A stretch of DNA of 64,000 nt, from the NCBI RefSeq assembly GCF_040838345.1, contig NZ_JBAKFF010000001.1, positions 372,001 through 436,000 on the forward strand, in the 5' to 3' direction. The position numbers were made by a program, and so were the translations under genes. This document shows positions 1 to 9,243 of this stretch, in pieces; position 1 is the first letter of the stretch; each line of letters begins with the position of its first letter. The stretch is from Spiribacter sp. 1M189. Its GTDB lineage: Bacteria > Pseudomonadota > Gammaproteobacteria > Nitrococcales > Nitrococcaceae. Below the pieces are notes generated by a model. That model searched no databases, had not been told where the DNA came from, and saw only the letters and a list, made by a program, of their open reading frames with translations.

Positions 1-790
1 GTTCCAGCAGCACCAGGATGCTGGAGATGGTGGCGGTGGTATGCCGCAGTCCGTTGAAGAAGAACACGTACCCCAGCGTGGTCGGGACCAGGGCAATGTA
101 GAGCAGCGCCGGGATAGCGACATCAGCATCCCTCAGTACAGGCACGAAACCGCTCCACAGCGCCAGGGGGAGCATTACCACCGCACCGACTCCGAACCCG
201 AAGGCGGCGCTCTGCATTGGATGGACGCGTCCGGCGGCATGACGGCCGATCAATGTAAACGCGGCGTAGCAGGCCGCTGCGGCCAGTGCGAAGCCGATCC
301 CTGCCCAGAGCCCCGAGCCGAGTTGCAGCGCCTGGGGTGAAATCACCAGCAGAGCGGTGCCGGTGATGGCGACCAGCATTGCCGTCAGTACCCGACGTGT
401 CAGGGGCTCGTGGAGCAGGATGGCGGCGAGGAGCGCCACCAGTACCGGCGCCAGGCACAGTGTGATGAGCGTGGCGAGCCCGGCACCGATCATTTTGACC
501 GAGATCAGATAACCCACCTGGAATCCGGTCTGCGCGAGTCCGAGGGCAACCAGCCAGCGGCGGTTGCCGGACGGCAGCTGCATGAAGTCACGGCCCTGAT
601 AGAGCAGGCCCAGCAGCATGAAAAGCGGCGACGCAATGACAAACCGGATGAAGGCCACGGTCAGCGGAGAGACATCGGTCTGTTCAAAGAGGATACGGGA
701 GACGATGCCGGTGGTGCTCCAGAGTGTCGCGCCAATGGCAACCAGAAGCATGCCCCGGGTGGCATGGGAAGTGTGAGCCGGCGTCGACAT
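1..790 (-). CDS. EamA/DMT-family permease, 3' end cut off by window start
   Basis: This is an inner-membrane drug/metabolite transporter superfamily protein of which 263 codons are visible; the C-terminus lies beyond the window edge. Reading the minus strand from the ATG at 790 gives repeated hydrophobic helices typical of the EamA fold. Examples are the first helix with GATLWSTTGIVSR and the end of the first five-helix repeat with LHEPLT, a hallmark of EamA repeats. The second repeat starts near residue 155. The substrate cannot be told; relatives export metabolites or amino acids. It starts 40 bases downstream of imuB on the same strand, so it may be read through from the SOS cassette, but nothing links it functionally to repair. 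Confidence 0.85.
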   Translation of the reverse strand, partial: MSTPAHTSHATRGMLLVAIGATLWSTTGIVSRILFEQTDVSPLTVAFIRFVIASPLFMLLGLLYQGRDFMQLPSGNRRWLVALGLAQTGFQVGYLISVKMIGAGLATLITLCLAPVLVALLAAILLHEPLTRRVLTAMLVAITGTALLVISPQALQLGSGLWAGIGFALAAAACYAAFTLIGRHAAGRVHPMQSAAFGFGVGAVVMLPLALWSGFVPVLRDADVAIPALLYIALVPTTLGYVFFFNGLRHTTATISSILVLLE

Positions 791-830
791 GGCGCCGGAG
801 CATACGATATTCGAACGCGCTGCGGGCATT

Positions 831-2282
831 TCAGGCGAAGATTCCGTGCAGGTACCAGCGCCGCTGACCACGCCGGTCCCGGAAAATCCAGATCCGGCGG
901 CCCTGGCGGGTTCTCGCACGATAGTAATCGCGGGTCACGTCATGGCCGTCCCACCAGCCGGTTTCGATGCGCTCCGGGCCGTCCTCCAGCAGCAATGGTG
1001 TGGCCTCGTACTCCGGCTGCCCCTGTGGGCTTTTCAGCGGAACAGGCTGCTCAAGCAGCCAGCATGGACGCGTGACGGTGGCCGGCATTGCCTTTTGCTG
1101 AATAGCACTTCCGGGGGGTTGGTACGCCCAGGCCTTCTCCGGGCGATGCTCCGCGCGCATGGCCAGCCTATGCACCCGGGACTCGCCCAGCCGGCTATTG
1201 AGCGTTTCGATCAGGCGATGCCAGTCTTCAGCGGCGTTGCTCCCATCAGCCTCATCGAGTAGATCAAGGGCGATGCTGGTATCTGGCATGGGGTGGAAAC
1301 GCCCGGCCCGCAGATGGATGGCCACCACGTCGCCGGAGAGGGTCAGTCCGTCCAGATGCCGATCCAGCAGCCATTTCAGATGACCGGCGTCCCGGCAGGG
1401 AGAAAGCACCCCGACAGGCAGCAGGGTGGGGCGGCCCTGACGGTGATGCAGAGCGAAGCGCAGCCGCCTGACACCGGCATCGTGGCGGCGCAGGTTGCTG
1501 CAGAGCTCGTCGATGAGCCGCTGCAACTCCGGCCGCAGCGCATTGATGTCTGCCAGCGCCTCGACAAACGTCAGCCGGCGATCGAAACGTGCTGGAGGAT
1601 GCCAGTCCTCCCGCGGGTCGGGGCGCTCGCCATGGGCTCGCTGGAGCATCTCCAGCAGCCCCCGCCCCAGACGCCGAGTCGCACCCGCCCCCGGCAGGGC
1701 ACGGATATCGCCAATGGTTTCGCAGCCCAGGCCCTGCAGGGCATCGGTCACGCGTTGCTCGACCGGCAGGATGGCCACCGGTAGTCCGCCGAGCCGTGAG
1801 CCCAGTGCCTTGCGCGCCGTGACGGGTGTCTCGTCGCCGGCACGGGCCAGCAACCATGCCGCCGTCGGGGTCGGGGCAATGCCGATGGTGACCTGATGGC
1901 CGAGTTGCCGAATGCCTTCCAGAATCCGCTGTCGCAGCGGCTCCAGTCCCTGGAAATAGCGCAGGCTGCCTTCGATCTCGAGTAACAGCGCGGCGGGCGC
2001 CTGGAGGCTGACCCTCGGACTGAACCGGCCTGACCAGGTGGCGAGTCGCTCGAGGACATGCTGCTCCCGCACCGGGTCGCGCACATGGTGATGGCCATGT
2101 GCGACAAGTGCTCGGGCAGCCGTCGGCGTCATGCCCGGTTGAATGCCATGACGCCGGGCCTGGCGATTGCAACCGATGATCCGGCCAGCCTCGCTGATGA
2201 ACAGAGGCTGTTCAGTGTCCTGACCATCGCTGAAGCATTCAACGGGCAGACGGAAGAAATGCAGGCACAGCCAGAGCATCAC
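831..2282 (-). CDS. imuB: ImuB, Y-family DNA polymerase-like mutagenesis protein
   Basis: This 483-residue protein matches ImuB, the catalytically inactive Y-family polymerase homologue. ImuB bridges the beta clamp, ImuA and DnaE2 in SOS mutagenesis. The start (WLCLHFFRLPVE) sits where active Y-family polymerases carry the first metal-binding aspartate, and the acidic residue is absent, as is usual for ImuB. The C-terminus shows the family tail, RIETGWWDG followed by YYRAR, WIFRD and WYLHGIFA. It lies 34 bases downstream of imuA and is presumably co-transcribed with it and lexA. No dnaE2 follows, although that is the usual third partner; it must lie elsewhere or be missing. Confidence 0.9.
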   Translation of the reverse strand: MMLWLCLHFFRLPVECFSDGQDTEQPLFISEAGRIIGCNRQARRHGIQPGMTPTAARALVAHGHHHVRDPVREQHVLERLATWSGRFSPRVSLQAPAALLLEIEGSLRYFQGLEPLRQRILEGIRQLGHQVTIGIAPTPTAAWLLARAGDETPVTARKALGSRLGGLPVAILPVEQRVTDALQGLGCETIGDIRALPGAGATRRLGRGLLEMLQRAHGERPDPREDWHPPARFDRRLTFVEALADINALRPELQRLIDELCSNLRRHDAGVRRLRFALHHRQGRPTLLPVGVLSPCRDAGHLKWLLDRHLDGLTLSGDVVAIHLRAGRFHPMPDTSIALDLLDEADGSNAAEDWHRLIETLNSRLGESRVHRLAMRAEHRPEKAWAYQPPGSAIQQKAMPATVTRPCWLLEQPVPLKSPQGQPEYEATPLLLEDGPERIETGWWDGHDVTRDYYRARTRQGRRIWIFRDRRGQRRWYLHGIFA

Positions 2283-2316
2283 GATTCATTCAGTGCATGC
2301 CGTCATGATGGGCTCT

Positions 2317-2991
2317 TCAGCCTTCCAGCGGCAGCGGCTGCTGTGTCCGGACAGGCGTTGTCGACCAGGTATCCAGTTCGATGGTGCCGGCCGGTATGCC
2401 GCGGCACTTGAGGATACGGATATCCAGACGCTGACCGCTGCTCTCGCCCAGTGTCAGCCGCAGAGCGGCTGGTGAGCGCTCACTGGCGGCGGTCTGACTG
2501 CGGAACAGCAATCCCATGCTGTTGCCGGATTCGGCGGCCAGCTGCAGCCGGCGCAGGCTGCGGTCATCGCAGCGGCTTGGCCAGGCCATGACGGCCGCGC
2601 AGGTGCCGCTGCGCAGGGCCTGCTCCACGGACCATAGGGCCTGCGGTGGGTCGGCAGGATGGATGATCAGAAGCCGTGACAGGTCAATGCCCTGAGCTGC
2701 CAGCGCGGGGGCATAGGGAACGAATGGCGGCGCGATCATGGCGATCCAGCGCCCGCCGCGGGAGAGCCGGGCGAGGGCGGGCATGACCAGGCGCAGCTCA
2801 CCGATGCCATGCTCGTCATGCAGGATCTCGGTCAGTGCGCTGGCGGGAAAACCGCCGCCCGGCAAGGCGCCATCGAGCGCCGAGAATCCGCTGGGCACAT
2901 GCGAACCCGCCGGATGGGTCGGAGAGGGATGCCGTGCACTGGCGCGCCAGATGCCAGGCTGTTCGAGCAGCTGATCAATGGCCTGTTCCAT
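2317..2991 (-). CDS. imuA: ImuA, RecA-like SOS mutagenesis protein
   Basis: This 224-residue protein is of the ImuA/SulA-like RecA-fold family, which in the lexA-imuA-imuB-dnaE2 cassette supports error-prone translesion synthesis. Features are the N-terminal GFSALDGALPGGGFPASALTEIL segment typical of RecA-like NTPase folds and a following ELRLVMPALARLS strand-helix. The start is placed at the ATG at 2991, which has an AGAGG ribosome site just upstream. It begins 25 bases after the lexA stop and precedes imuB, so the three genes likely form one LexA-controlled transcript. Confidence 0.88.
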   Translation of the reverse strand: MEQAIDQLLEQPGIWRASARHPSPTHPAGSHVPSGFSALDGALPGGGFPASALTEILHDEHGIGELRLVMPALARLSRGGRWIAMIAPPFVPYAPALAAQGIDLSRLLIIHPADPPQALWSVEQALRSGTCAAVMAWPSRCDDRSLRRLQLAAESGNSMGLLFRSQTAASERSPAALRLTLGESSGQRLDIRILKCRGIPAGTIELDTWSTTPVRTQQPLPLEG

Positions 2992-3016
2992 GATGGACCT
3001 CTTATCGATACGAACG

Positions 3017-3646
3017 TCAGAGCCCGGAGCGAATCACGCCCACGCCAATGCCCTCGATGGCGAGTTCATCCTGGCGCAGGTCAAGCTCGATGGGCTCGAA
3101 GTCGGAGTTTTCCGGGAGGAGCTGGACAAGATGACCGCTCCGGGAGAATCGTTTGACCGTGACTTCGTCGCGGATGCGGGCCACTACGATCTGGCCCTCG
3201 CGGACTTCAGTGGTCCGGTGTACGGCGAGCAGGTCACCATCGAGAATGCCGGCGTCACGCATGCTCATGCCGCGGACCCGAAGCAGATAGTCCGCGCCCG
3301 GCGAGAAAAGGCCGGCGCTGACCTGGTAGTGCTGATCGATATGGGCTTCGGCCAGCAGCGGGCTGCCGGCCGCGACCCGGCCCACGACCGGCAGGCCGGA
3401 CTCATCGGCGTCATCGTCATCGGAGAGGGCGGCCAGGTCGCTCAGACGAATGCCGCGCGAGGCGCCGGGCTGGAGCGTAATGAAGCCCTTGCGAGCGAGG
3501 GCGCGTAGATGCTGCTCGGCGGCATTGGCCGAGCGGAAGCCCAGCTCCGCGGCGATCTCGCTACGCGTCGGTGGATAGCCGGTGTCTGCCAGGAATCGCT
3601 GGATGAGTTTGAGGATCTGTTCCTGGCGAGGTGTCAGTGCATTCAT
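3017..3646 (-). CDS. lexA: LexA repressor
   Basis: This is the SOS transcriptional repressor and autoprotease, 209 residues with the ATG at 3646. The N-terminal winged helix ([39 protein letters not shown]) binds SOS boxes. The C-terminal S24-type protease has the Ala93-Gly94 cleavage bond, the nucleophile Ser128 (RGMSM) and the general base Lys165 (VTVKRF). A 21-codon extension to 3709 stays open, but it would run over the LexA box, so I reject it. A LexA box lies 30 bases upstream, so the gene is autoregulated. It heads the imuA-imuB cassette and is divergent from relA. Confidence 0.96.
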   Translation of the reverse strand: MNALTPRQEQILKLIQRFLADTGYPPTRSEIAAELGFRSANAAEQHLRALARKGFITLQPGASRGIRLSDLAALSDDDDADESGLPVVGRVAAGSPLLAEAHIDQHYQVSAGLFSPGADYLLRVRGMSMRDAGILDGDLLAVHRTTEVREGQIVVARIRDEVTVKRFSRSGHLVQLLPENSDFEPIELDLRQDELAIEGIGVGVIRSGL

Positions 3647-3675
3647 GATGTAGCTGCCGATGACAGGGTGAATGA

Positions 3676-3691
3676 CTGTTAATCTATACAG
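3676..3691. promoter_or_regulatory. LexA (SOS) box between lexA and relA
   Basis: CTGTTAATCTATACAG fits the gammaproteobacterial SOS box CTGT-N8-ACAG exactly at the conserved arms. On the minus strand it overlaps a likely lexA -10 region (TATAGATT, with TTGAAC upstream), the position expected for autorepression. It also sits 45 bases upstream of the divergent relA start and could touch that promoter. The site is read directly from the sequence; binding is inferred. Confidence 0.88.
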
Positions 3692-3735
3692 TACTGTATG
3701 GATGTTCAATACCCACAGGCGGTAGAATTGACGTC

Positions 3736-5952
3736 ATGGTGAAAGTGAATGACAGCTCGACCGTTCGGCGTCCCGGTGATCAGTCCGTCGAGCAGTGGCT
3801 TGATGCCATGCCGGTGCGGCCTGCCGAAGGCGAGCGCGAGCGTCTGGCCGAAGCCTGGCGTTATGCCCGGGCGCACTATGGCGACCACACCCGTGCCCTG
3901 GGCGATCGGCGTTTCGATCATGCGGTGAGCGTCGCCGATATCCTTGCCGGGCTGGAGCTCGATGCCGATTCGCTGATCGCCGGTCTTCTGCACGATCTGC
4001 CCGCCTGCGATGGGCCGGATATCACGGCGATCGCCGAACAGGCCGGTCAGACCGTGGCCAGCCTGGTTGATGGCTGCCTGCGCATGGGGCAGGTCAGTCG
4101 CCTGCATGCCGCCGGGACGCCGGACAGCGAGGGCCGGCGAGCCGAAGCGCTGCGCAAGATGCTGCTGGCGATGGCACGGGACATCCGCGTGGTCTTCCTG
4201 GTGCTGGCCGAGCGGCTGCACGACATGCGGATGCTGCGTGCACTGCCCGAGGCCGATCAGCAGCGAATCGCGCGGGAGACGCTGGATCTCTATGCCCCAC
4301 TGGCCAATCGCCTGGGTATCTGGCAGATCAAGTGGGAGCTGGAGGACCTGTCCTTCCGCTATCTCGATCCCGACAGCTACAGGCGTATCGCCCGCCTGCT
4401 GGCCGAGAAGCGGGTCGATCGCGAGCGTTTCATACAGACCATGAAATCGCGTATCGAGGAACATCTCCGCGAGGCGGGGCTCAATGCCGAGGTCAGCGGT
4501 CGACCCAAGCATATCTACAGCATCTGGCGGAAGATGCAGCGCAAGGGGCTGGGATTCGACGAGCTGTTCGATCTGCGTGCCCTGCGTCTTCTGGTGGACA
4601 GCGTTCCGGCCTGCTATGCGGCCCTGGGTGTCGTCCACAGCCTCTGGCAGCCGATCCCGCGGGAGTTCGATGACTACATCGCCAGCCCCAAGGAGAATGA
4701 CTACCGATCATTGCATACTGCCGTGGTGGGTGATGGCGGGCGCCCGGTGGAGATCCAGATACGCACCCGCGAGATGCATGAGCAGGCGGAGCTCGGTATT
4801 GCCGCCCACTGGCGCTACAAGGAAGGGCGCGGCGAAGATCCGGATTTTGACGCCCGCGTGGCCTGGTTGCGCAAGCTGCTCGAGTCGCCGCCGGACAGCG
4901 AGGCCGATGACGATCTCATCGACCGCTTTCGTGCCGAGGTGTTCGAGGACCGGGTCTACGTCATCACGCCGAAAGGGGATGTGGTGGATCTGCCGCGCGG
5001 AACGACGCCGCTCGACTTTGCCTACACGGTTCATAGCGAAATCGGGAATCACTGCCGTGGGGCGCGGGTCAACGGGCGCATGGTGACGCTGACGCGGCCG
5101 CTGCAGAACGGCGATCAGGTCGAGATCCTCACCTCCCGTAATGCCCGGCCCAGCCGTGACTGGCTCAACCCGGCACTCGGCTACCTCTCCTCGCCCCGTG
5201 CCCGGGCCAAGGTCCGGGCCTGGTTCCGTCAACAGAACCAGGACAAGACCGTCGAGCTCGGCCGCGAGTTGCTCGATCGCGAGCTCCACCGCCTGGGGCT
5301 GGAGGATGTCAACCTCGAGGAGCTCGCCGGACGCTCACGATTTCCGCGCCTGCCGGAGTTCCTGGCGGCGATCGGCCGCGGGGATATCACCGGCGGGCAG
5401 ATCGCGGGTTTGCTGCGGGACCGTCTGCTCCCGGCCGAGCCGAGTGGTGACGAGGCACTACTGCGCGGTCGGCGCGGCAATGCATCGAAGTCGACCCGGC
5501 CACAGGACGACGTCAGCATTTACGGTGTCGGCAACCTGATGACGCGCATCGCGCAGTGCTGTCAGCCAACGCCTGGCGATGCCATCCTGGGTTTCATCAC
5601 CCGTGGCGAGGGGGTCACCATCCACCGCGCCGATTGCCCCAATATCCAGCGCCTGCAGGAAACGGCAGCCGAGCGGATTATCGATGTGAGCTGGAGCGCC
5701 CGTACCGCGCGCCTCTACCCGGTGGATATCATCGTCGAGGCCTATGACCGGCGCGGCCTGATCCGGGATATCTCCTCGCTGCTGAATAACGAAGGCATCA
5801 ACGTAACGGCGGTGAACACCCGCACTGATCCGAATGATCAGATGGCGCGCATGGTGATTACCGTCGAGGTTGGTGATGTTGATCAGTTGAGCCGGATCAT
5901 GCAGCGCATGGCGGGGCTGCGGAACATCCGCGATGTGCACCGCGCGGTCTAA
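3736..5952 (+). CDS. relA: RelA, GTP pyrophosphokinase (ppGpp synthetase)
   Basis: This 738-residue long RSH protein makes (p)ppGpp on starved ribosomes. Domains run in the order degenerate HD hydrolase domain (about 40-190), synthetase (about 240-370), TGS (about 405-470), helical region and ACT (about 660-735). The synthetase carries the EFDD motif (residues 310-313), the EXDD signature of synthetase-only RelA as opposed to RXKD in bifunctional SpoT/Rel. It also has the YRSLHT and QAELGIAAHW segments. The HD domain lacks the canonical HDxxED box, reading LLHDLPACDG, consistent with loss of hydrolase. It is transcribed divergently from lexA across an 89-base gap that holds the LexA box. Confidence 0.95.
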   Translation: MVKVNDSSTVRRPGDQSVEQWLDAMPVRPAEGERERLAEAWRYARAHYGDHTRALGDRRFDHAVSVADILAGLELDADSLIAGLLHDLPACDGPDITAIAEQAGQTVASLVDGCLRMGQVSRLHAAGTPDSEGRRAEALRKMLLAMARDIRVVFLVLAERLHDMRMLRALPEADQQRIARETLDLYAPLANRLGIWQIKWELEDLSFRYLDPDSYRRIARLLAEKRVDRERFIQTMKSRIEEHLREAGLNAEVSGRPKHIYSIWRKMQRKGLGFDELFDLRALRLLVDSVPACYAALGVVHSLWQPIPREFDDYIASPKENDYRSLHTAVVGDGGRPVEIQIRTREMHEQAELGIAAHWRYKEGRGEDPDFDARVAWLRKLLESPPDSEADDDLIDRFRAEVFEDRVYVITPKGDVVDLPRGTTPLDFAYTVHSEIGNHCRGARVNGRMVTLTRPLQNGDQVEILTSRNARPSRDWLNPALGYLSSPRARAKVRAWFRQQNQDKTVELGRELLDRELHRLGLEDVNLEELAGRSRFPRLPEFLAAIGRGDITGGQIAGLLRDRLLPAEPSGDEALLRGRRGNASKSTRPQDDVSIYGVGNLMTRIAQCCQPTPGDAILGFITRGEGVTIHRADCPNIQRLQETAAERIIDVSWSARTARLYPVDIIVEAYDRRGLIRDISSLLNNEGINVTAVNTRTDPNDQMARMVITVEVGDVDQLSRIMQRMAGLRNIRDVHRAV

Positions 5953-7624
5953 CGTCGTGCGGCACTGCCCGCGTAGCCTCGCCGCCGCATGGCGCCTGCT
6001 GATCATCGCATCGGTCGTGGTTGCGGGCGCCAGCGGAGGCGCCATGGCGGCGTCGATGGCCTGCGGCGAGCCCGGTACTACATCCATCAGTCGGGTCCGC
6101 GGCCTGGATGGTCCGCCGGTGGCGGAGGGTAAGCCGGTAATGGTGGAGGCGACGGTTACCGCAAGCTTCCCCGGGGATCACAGCCTGGATGGTTTCTACC
6201 TGCAGTCGAGACAGCCGGCGGCCGGGATTTTCGTCTACGCGCCCGATATCGATGCCCAGGATGCGCCACGCCCGGGGGAGCGCTGGCGGATCGAGGCCTA
6301 TACCGGCCGCTACCGGGGCCAGATTCAGTTGGAGATGCTCGAGTCGAGGCGATTCTGTGGCGCCGGGGAGGTTCATCCGGCCCTGCTCGACTCCGGGAGT
6401 CCAGACGTCTATGCCGGGTTGCGCGATCGGCTTGTCACGATCCGCGGCCCGCTGCACGTCGCCGAGGTCTACAACCTCGGGCGCTATGGCAGTCTTGCGC
6501 TCGCGCGCGGCGGGCGGCCGTTTCACCCTAATAACGGCGTCGATGGCGGACGTCGACTTGATCTGCTGCTCGATGATGGAAGCTACCGTCGCGACCCAAG
6601 GCCCGTGCCGCATACCGATTCGGCCGGTGTGCGGCGGGCCGGGGATCGAGTCGGGGATATCACCGGCATTCTTGCGCATGCGTTCGGTCGCTGGCGAATC
6701 CATCCCGTGACGGAGCCGGAATTTGCGCCAGGCAATCCACGCCCACCGGCGCCACCCGCGTCGACAGGCCTGCGAGCCCTGCAGCTGAATCTGCGCAATT
6801 ATTTCACTGACCGGGAGGGTCGCGGTCCATCGACCGAGGCCGGTTTCTCCCGCCAGCGCGAAAGACTACGGCAGGTGATCCGGCGGCTGGACGCCGATCT
6901 GCTGGCGCTGCATGAAATCCAGAACCATCCGGCCGCCGTCGATGATCTGCTCGCGCTTTTGAATGCCGGTCAGCCGCCCGCGAAGCACTATCGCCAGACG
7001 CTTGCCGCGCGAAGCGATGCGGTCATTCGCAGCGTGCTGCTGTACCGGCCGCAGCGGCTGACCCTGGCGGATAGTGACCGACACGTGGCAAGCGTGCACC
7101 CGCGTGATCCGGTCACCGGGCGATTCCGTACGGAATCCGGCGGGTTGCTGCGCATCGTGGCGGCGCATTTCAAGTCCCGGGGTGGATGCCCGGATGCCGG
7201 CGACCTCGATCGGGGAGAAGGCTGCTGGGCCGAGCGTCGTCTGCATCAGAGCCGGGCATTGATGGACTGGCTGGCTGAGACGCAGGCATCGGAGGGCGGG
7301 GTGGCCGCACCGACCCTGATCCTCGCCGACTTCAATGCCTACGCGCAGGAGGCGGCCATCACGGTCTGGCGTGAGGCCGGATTCATCGATCTGCTGGCGC
7401 GGGCGGTACCACCCGACCAGCGCTATACCTATAACTATCGCGGGCTGGCTGGTTATCTTGATCATGCCCTTGCCACATCGTCTCTGCTGTCGCGGCTCGA
7501 TGGCGTGCATGTCTGGCATATCAATGCCGATGAACCGGCCTACCTGGCGGGCGAGGCTTCGGATATCTGGCGATCATCCGATCATGATCCGATGGTCATT
7601 GATCTGGACTGGCCGGTCCCCTGA
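5933..7624 (+). CDS. Secreted endonuclease/exonuclease/phosphatase-fold nuclease (ExeM/NucH-like)
   Basis: This 563-residue exported protein has an arginine-containing N-terminus and a hydrophobic segment ending near GGAMAAS, a Sec signal. Residues about 45-240 form a beta-rich OB-like region as in ExeM/NucH extracellular nucleases. Residues about 283-560 are an EEP domain with ALQLNLRNYF, the metal ligand glutamate in LLALHEIQN, LILADFNAY and the terminal SDHDPMVIDL. It probably degrades extracellular DNA for phosphate or carbon. The ATG at 5933 overlaps relA by 20 bases; a GTG at 5957, just after the relA stop, is an equally plausible start. Neither has a strong ribosome site. The substrate is inferred from the family. 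Confidence 0.8.
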   Translation: MCTARSNVVRHCPRSLAAAWRLLIIASVVVAGASGGAMAASMACGEPGTTSISRVRGLDGPPVAEGKPVMVEATVTASFPGDHSLDGFYLQSRQPAAGIFVYAPDIDAQDAPRPGERWRIEAYTGRYRGQIQLEMLESRRFCGAGEVHPALLDSGSPDVYAGLRDRLVTIRGPLHVAEVYNLGRYGSLALARGGRPFHPNNGVDGGRRLDLLLDDGSYRRDPRPVPHTDSAGVRRAGDRVGDITGILAHAFGRWRIHPVTEPEFAPGNPRPPAPPASTGLRALQLNLRNYFTDREGRGPSTEAGFSRQRERLRQVIRRLDADLLALHEIQNHPAAVDDLLALLNAGQPPAKHYRQTLAARSDAVIRSVLLYRPQRLTLADSDRHVASVHPRDPVTGRFRTESGGLLRIVAAHFKSRGGCPDAGDLDRGEGCWAERRLHQSRALMDWLAETQASEGGVAAPTLILADFNAYAQEAAITVWREAGFIDLLARAVPPDQRYTYNYRGLAGYLDHALATSSLLSRLDGVHVWHINADEPAYLAGEASDIWRSSDHDPMVIDLDWPVP

Positions 7625-7696
7625 GGCCCGGGGAGCGACAGCGGTGTATTCGGCTGCTAGTCTTGTCACCGGTCTGAAACACACCGGGGGCACTGG

Positions 7697-8488
7697 ATGG
7701 AGCAGGCGGCCATCGAGTTGCGGGGGATCAAGAAGCGATTCGGTGAACTTGAGGTCATCAAGGGAATCGATCTCGCCGCAAGACGCGGTGAGGTCATCGC
7801 GCTGATCGGTACCAGTGGCTCCGGCAAGAGCACGCTGTTGCGATGCATCAACCTGCTCGAGGAGCCGGATGAAGGCGAGATCATCTTCGATGGTGAACCC
7901 CTTGATCTGAAACGGGGGCGAGACGGCACGCTCCATCCTGCCCGCCGTGACCAGATCACCCGCCTGCGGGCGGGCATCGGTTTCGTCTTCCAGAACTTCA
8001 ACCTCTGGCCGCATATGACGGTGCTCGAGAATGTCATCGAGGCGCCTGTTCATGTTCTCGGCATGCCAAAGAAACAGGCGCTCGCCGAGGCAGAGACACT
8101 GCTCGATAAGGTCGGGCTGGGCGAAAAACAGCAGACGTATCCGGCGTTCCTCTCCGGCGGTCAGCAGCAGCGCGCCGCCATCGCCCGTACGCTTGCCATG
8201 CGCCCGGCCGTGATCCTCCTCGATGAGCCGACCTCAGCGCTGGATCCGGAGCTGGTGGGGGAGGTGTTAGGCGTGATCCGTCAGCTCGCCGAAGAAGGCC
8301 GCACCATGCTCATCGTGACCCACGAAATGCGCTTCGCCCGGGATGTCGCCCATCGAGTGGTGTTCCTGCATGCCGGGCGTATCGAAGAGGAGGGGCCGCC
8401 GTCCCGGGTATTCGGCAACCCTCACTCAGAACGCTGCCGCGCCTTTCTCGCCACGCATCTTGCAGAACCACAAGGAGAAACCTACTGA
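7697..8488 (+). CDS. hisP: Polar amino acid ABC transporter ATPase (HisP-like)
   Basis: This 263-residue ATP-binding subunit of a type I amino acid importer has Walker A GTSGSGKST (about 36-44), Q-loop FVFQNFNLW, signature LSGGQQQR and Walker B ILLDEPTSALDPELVGEV. It closely follows the HisP pattern of Enterobacteria, including the characteristic insert between Walker A and the Q-loop. It is the first gene of a four-gene operon, and its TGA overlaps the next ATG (TGATG). The substrate class, basic amino acids such as histidine, lysine or arginine, is inferred from HisP similarity and could also be an opine or glutamine-type substrate. Confidence 0.9.
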   Translation: MEQAAIELRGIKKRFGELEVIKGIDLAARRGEVIALIGTSGSGKSTLLRCINLLEEPDEGEIIFDGEPLDLKRGRDGTLHPARRDQITRLRAGIGFVFQNFNLWPHMTVLENVIEAPVHVLGMPKKQALAEAETLLDKVGLGEKQQTYPAFLSGGQQQRAAIARTLAMRPAVILLDEPTSALDPELVGEVLGVIRQLAEEGRTMLIVTHEMRFARDVAHRVVFLHAGRIEEEGPPSRVFGNPHSERCRAFLATHLAEPQGETY

Positions 8489-9225
8489 TGTTCCGTCAAC
8501 TCTCTGCCCTGCTGGTCGGCGCTCTGCTGGCCGTTCCGGTTTTTGCCCAGGACACCATCCGGATCGCCACCGAGGGGGCCTATCCTCCGTTCAACTTCAT
8601 CGACGCCTCCGGCGAGGTGCAAGGCTTCGATGTCGAGATCGCCAACGCCCTCTGCGAGGAGATGGACGCCAACTGCGAGCTGGTCACGCAGGGCTGGGAT
8701 GGCATCATTCCGGGCCTGATCGCCGGACGCTACGACGCCATCATCGCCTCCATGTCCATCACCCCCGAGCGTCAGGAGGCGGTCAGCTTCAGTGAGCCCT
8801 ACTACTCCAACAAGCTGCAGTTCATCGCGCCCACGGACAGCGAATTCGGGCCCGCTGACGCAGCCGGCAGCACGGTGGGCGCACAGCGGGCCACCATTGC
8901 CGCCCAGTGGCTCGAGGAAAACGTGCCGGACGCCGAAATCCGCCTTTACGACACCCAGGAGAATGCCTACCTGGATCTGGAAAGTGGCCGCCTGGATGCC
9001 GTCCTTGCCGATGTCTATGTGAGCTATGAGTGGCTGGACAGTGACGAGGGTGCGGCCTACGAGTTCAAGGGTGATCCCGTCTACGATGATGACAAGATCG
9101 CCGTCGCGGTGCGCAAGGATGATCAGGTCCTCGCCGAGCGGTTCAGCGAGGCCATCGAGGCCATCCGTGCCGACGGCACCTACCAGGCCATCAACGCCAA
9201 CTACTTCCCCTTCGACATCTACTGA
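8488..9225 (+). CDS. Periplasmic amino acid-binding protein (HisJ/ArgT-like)
   Basis: This 245-residue solute-binding protein has a signal peptide (MFRQLSALLVGALLAVPVFA) and then the SBP_bac_3 fold. Motifs are AYPPFNFID, QGFDVEIANALC, WDGIIPGLIAGRYDAIIASMSIT and the LDAVLADVYVSYEWL segment of the second lobe. It delivers a polar, probably basic, amino acid to the HisQM-like permeases encoded next. The mature protein is rich in Asp and Glu, as expected in a salt-exposed periplasm. A GGAG ribosome site precedes the ATG, which overlaps the hisP stop. Confidence 0.9.
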   Translation: MFRQLSALLVGALLAVPVFAQDTIRIATEGAYPPFNFIDASGEVQGFDVEIANALCEEMDANCELVTQGWDGIIPGLIAGRYDAIIASMSITPERQEAVSFSEPYYSNKLQFIAPTDSEFGPADAAGSTVGAQRATIAAQWLEENVPDAEIRLYDTQENAYLDLESGRLDAVLADVYVSYEWLDSDEGAAYEFKGDPVYDDDKIAVAVRKDDQVLAERFSEAIEAIRADGTYQAINANYFPFDIY

Positions 9226-9243
9226 TCCGGCGGGCGGCTGCCC

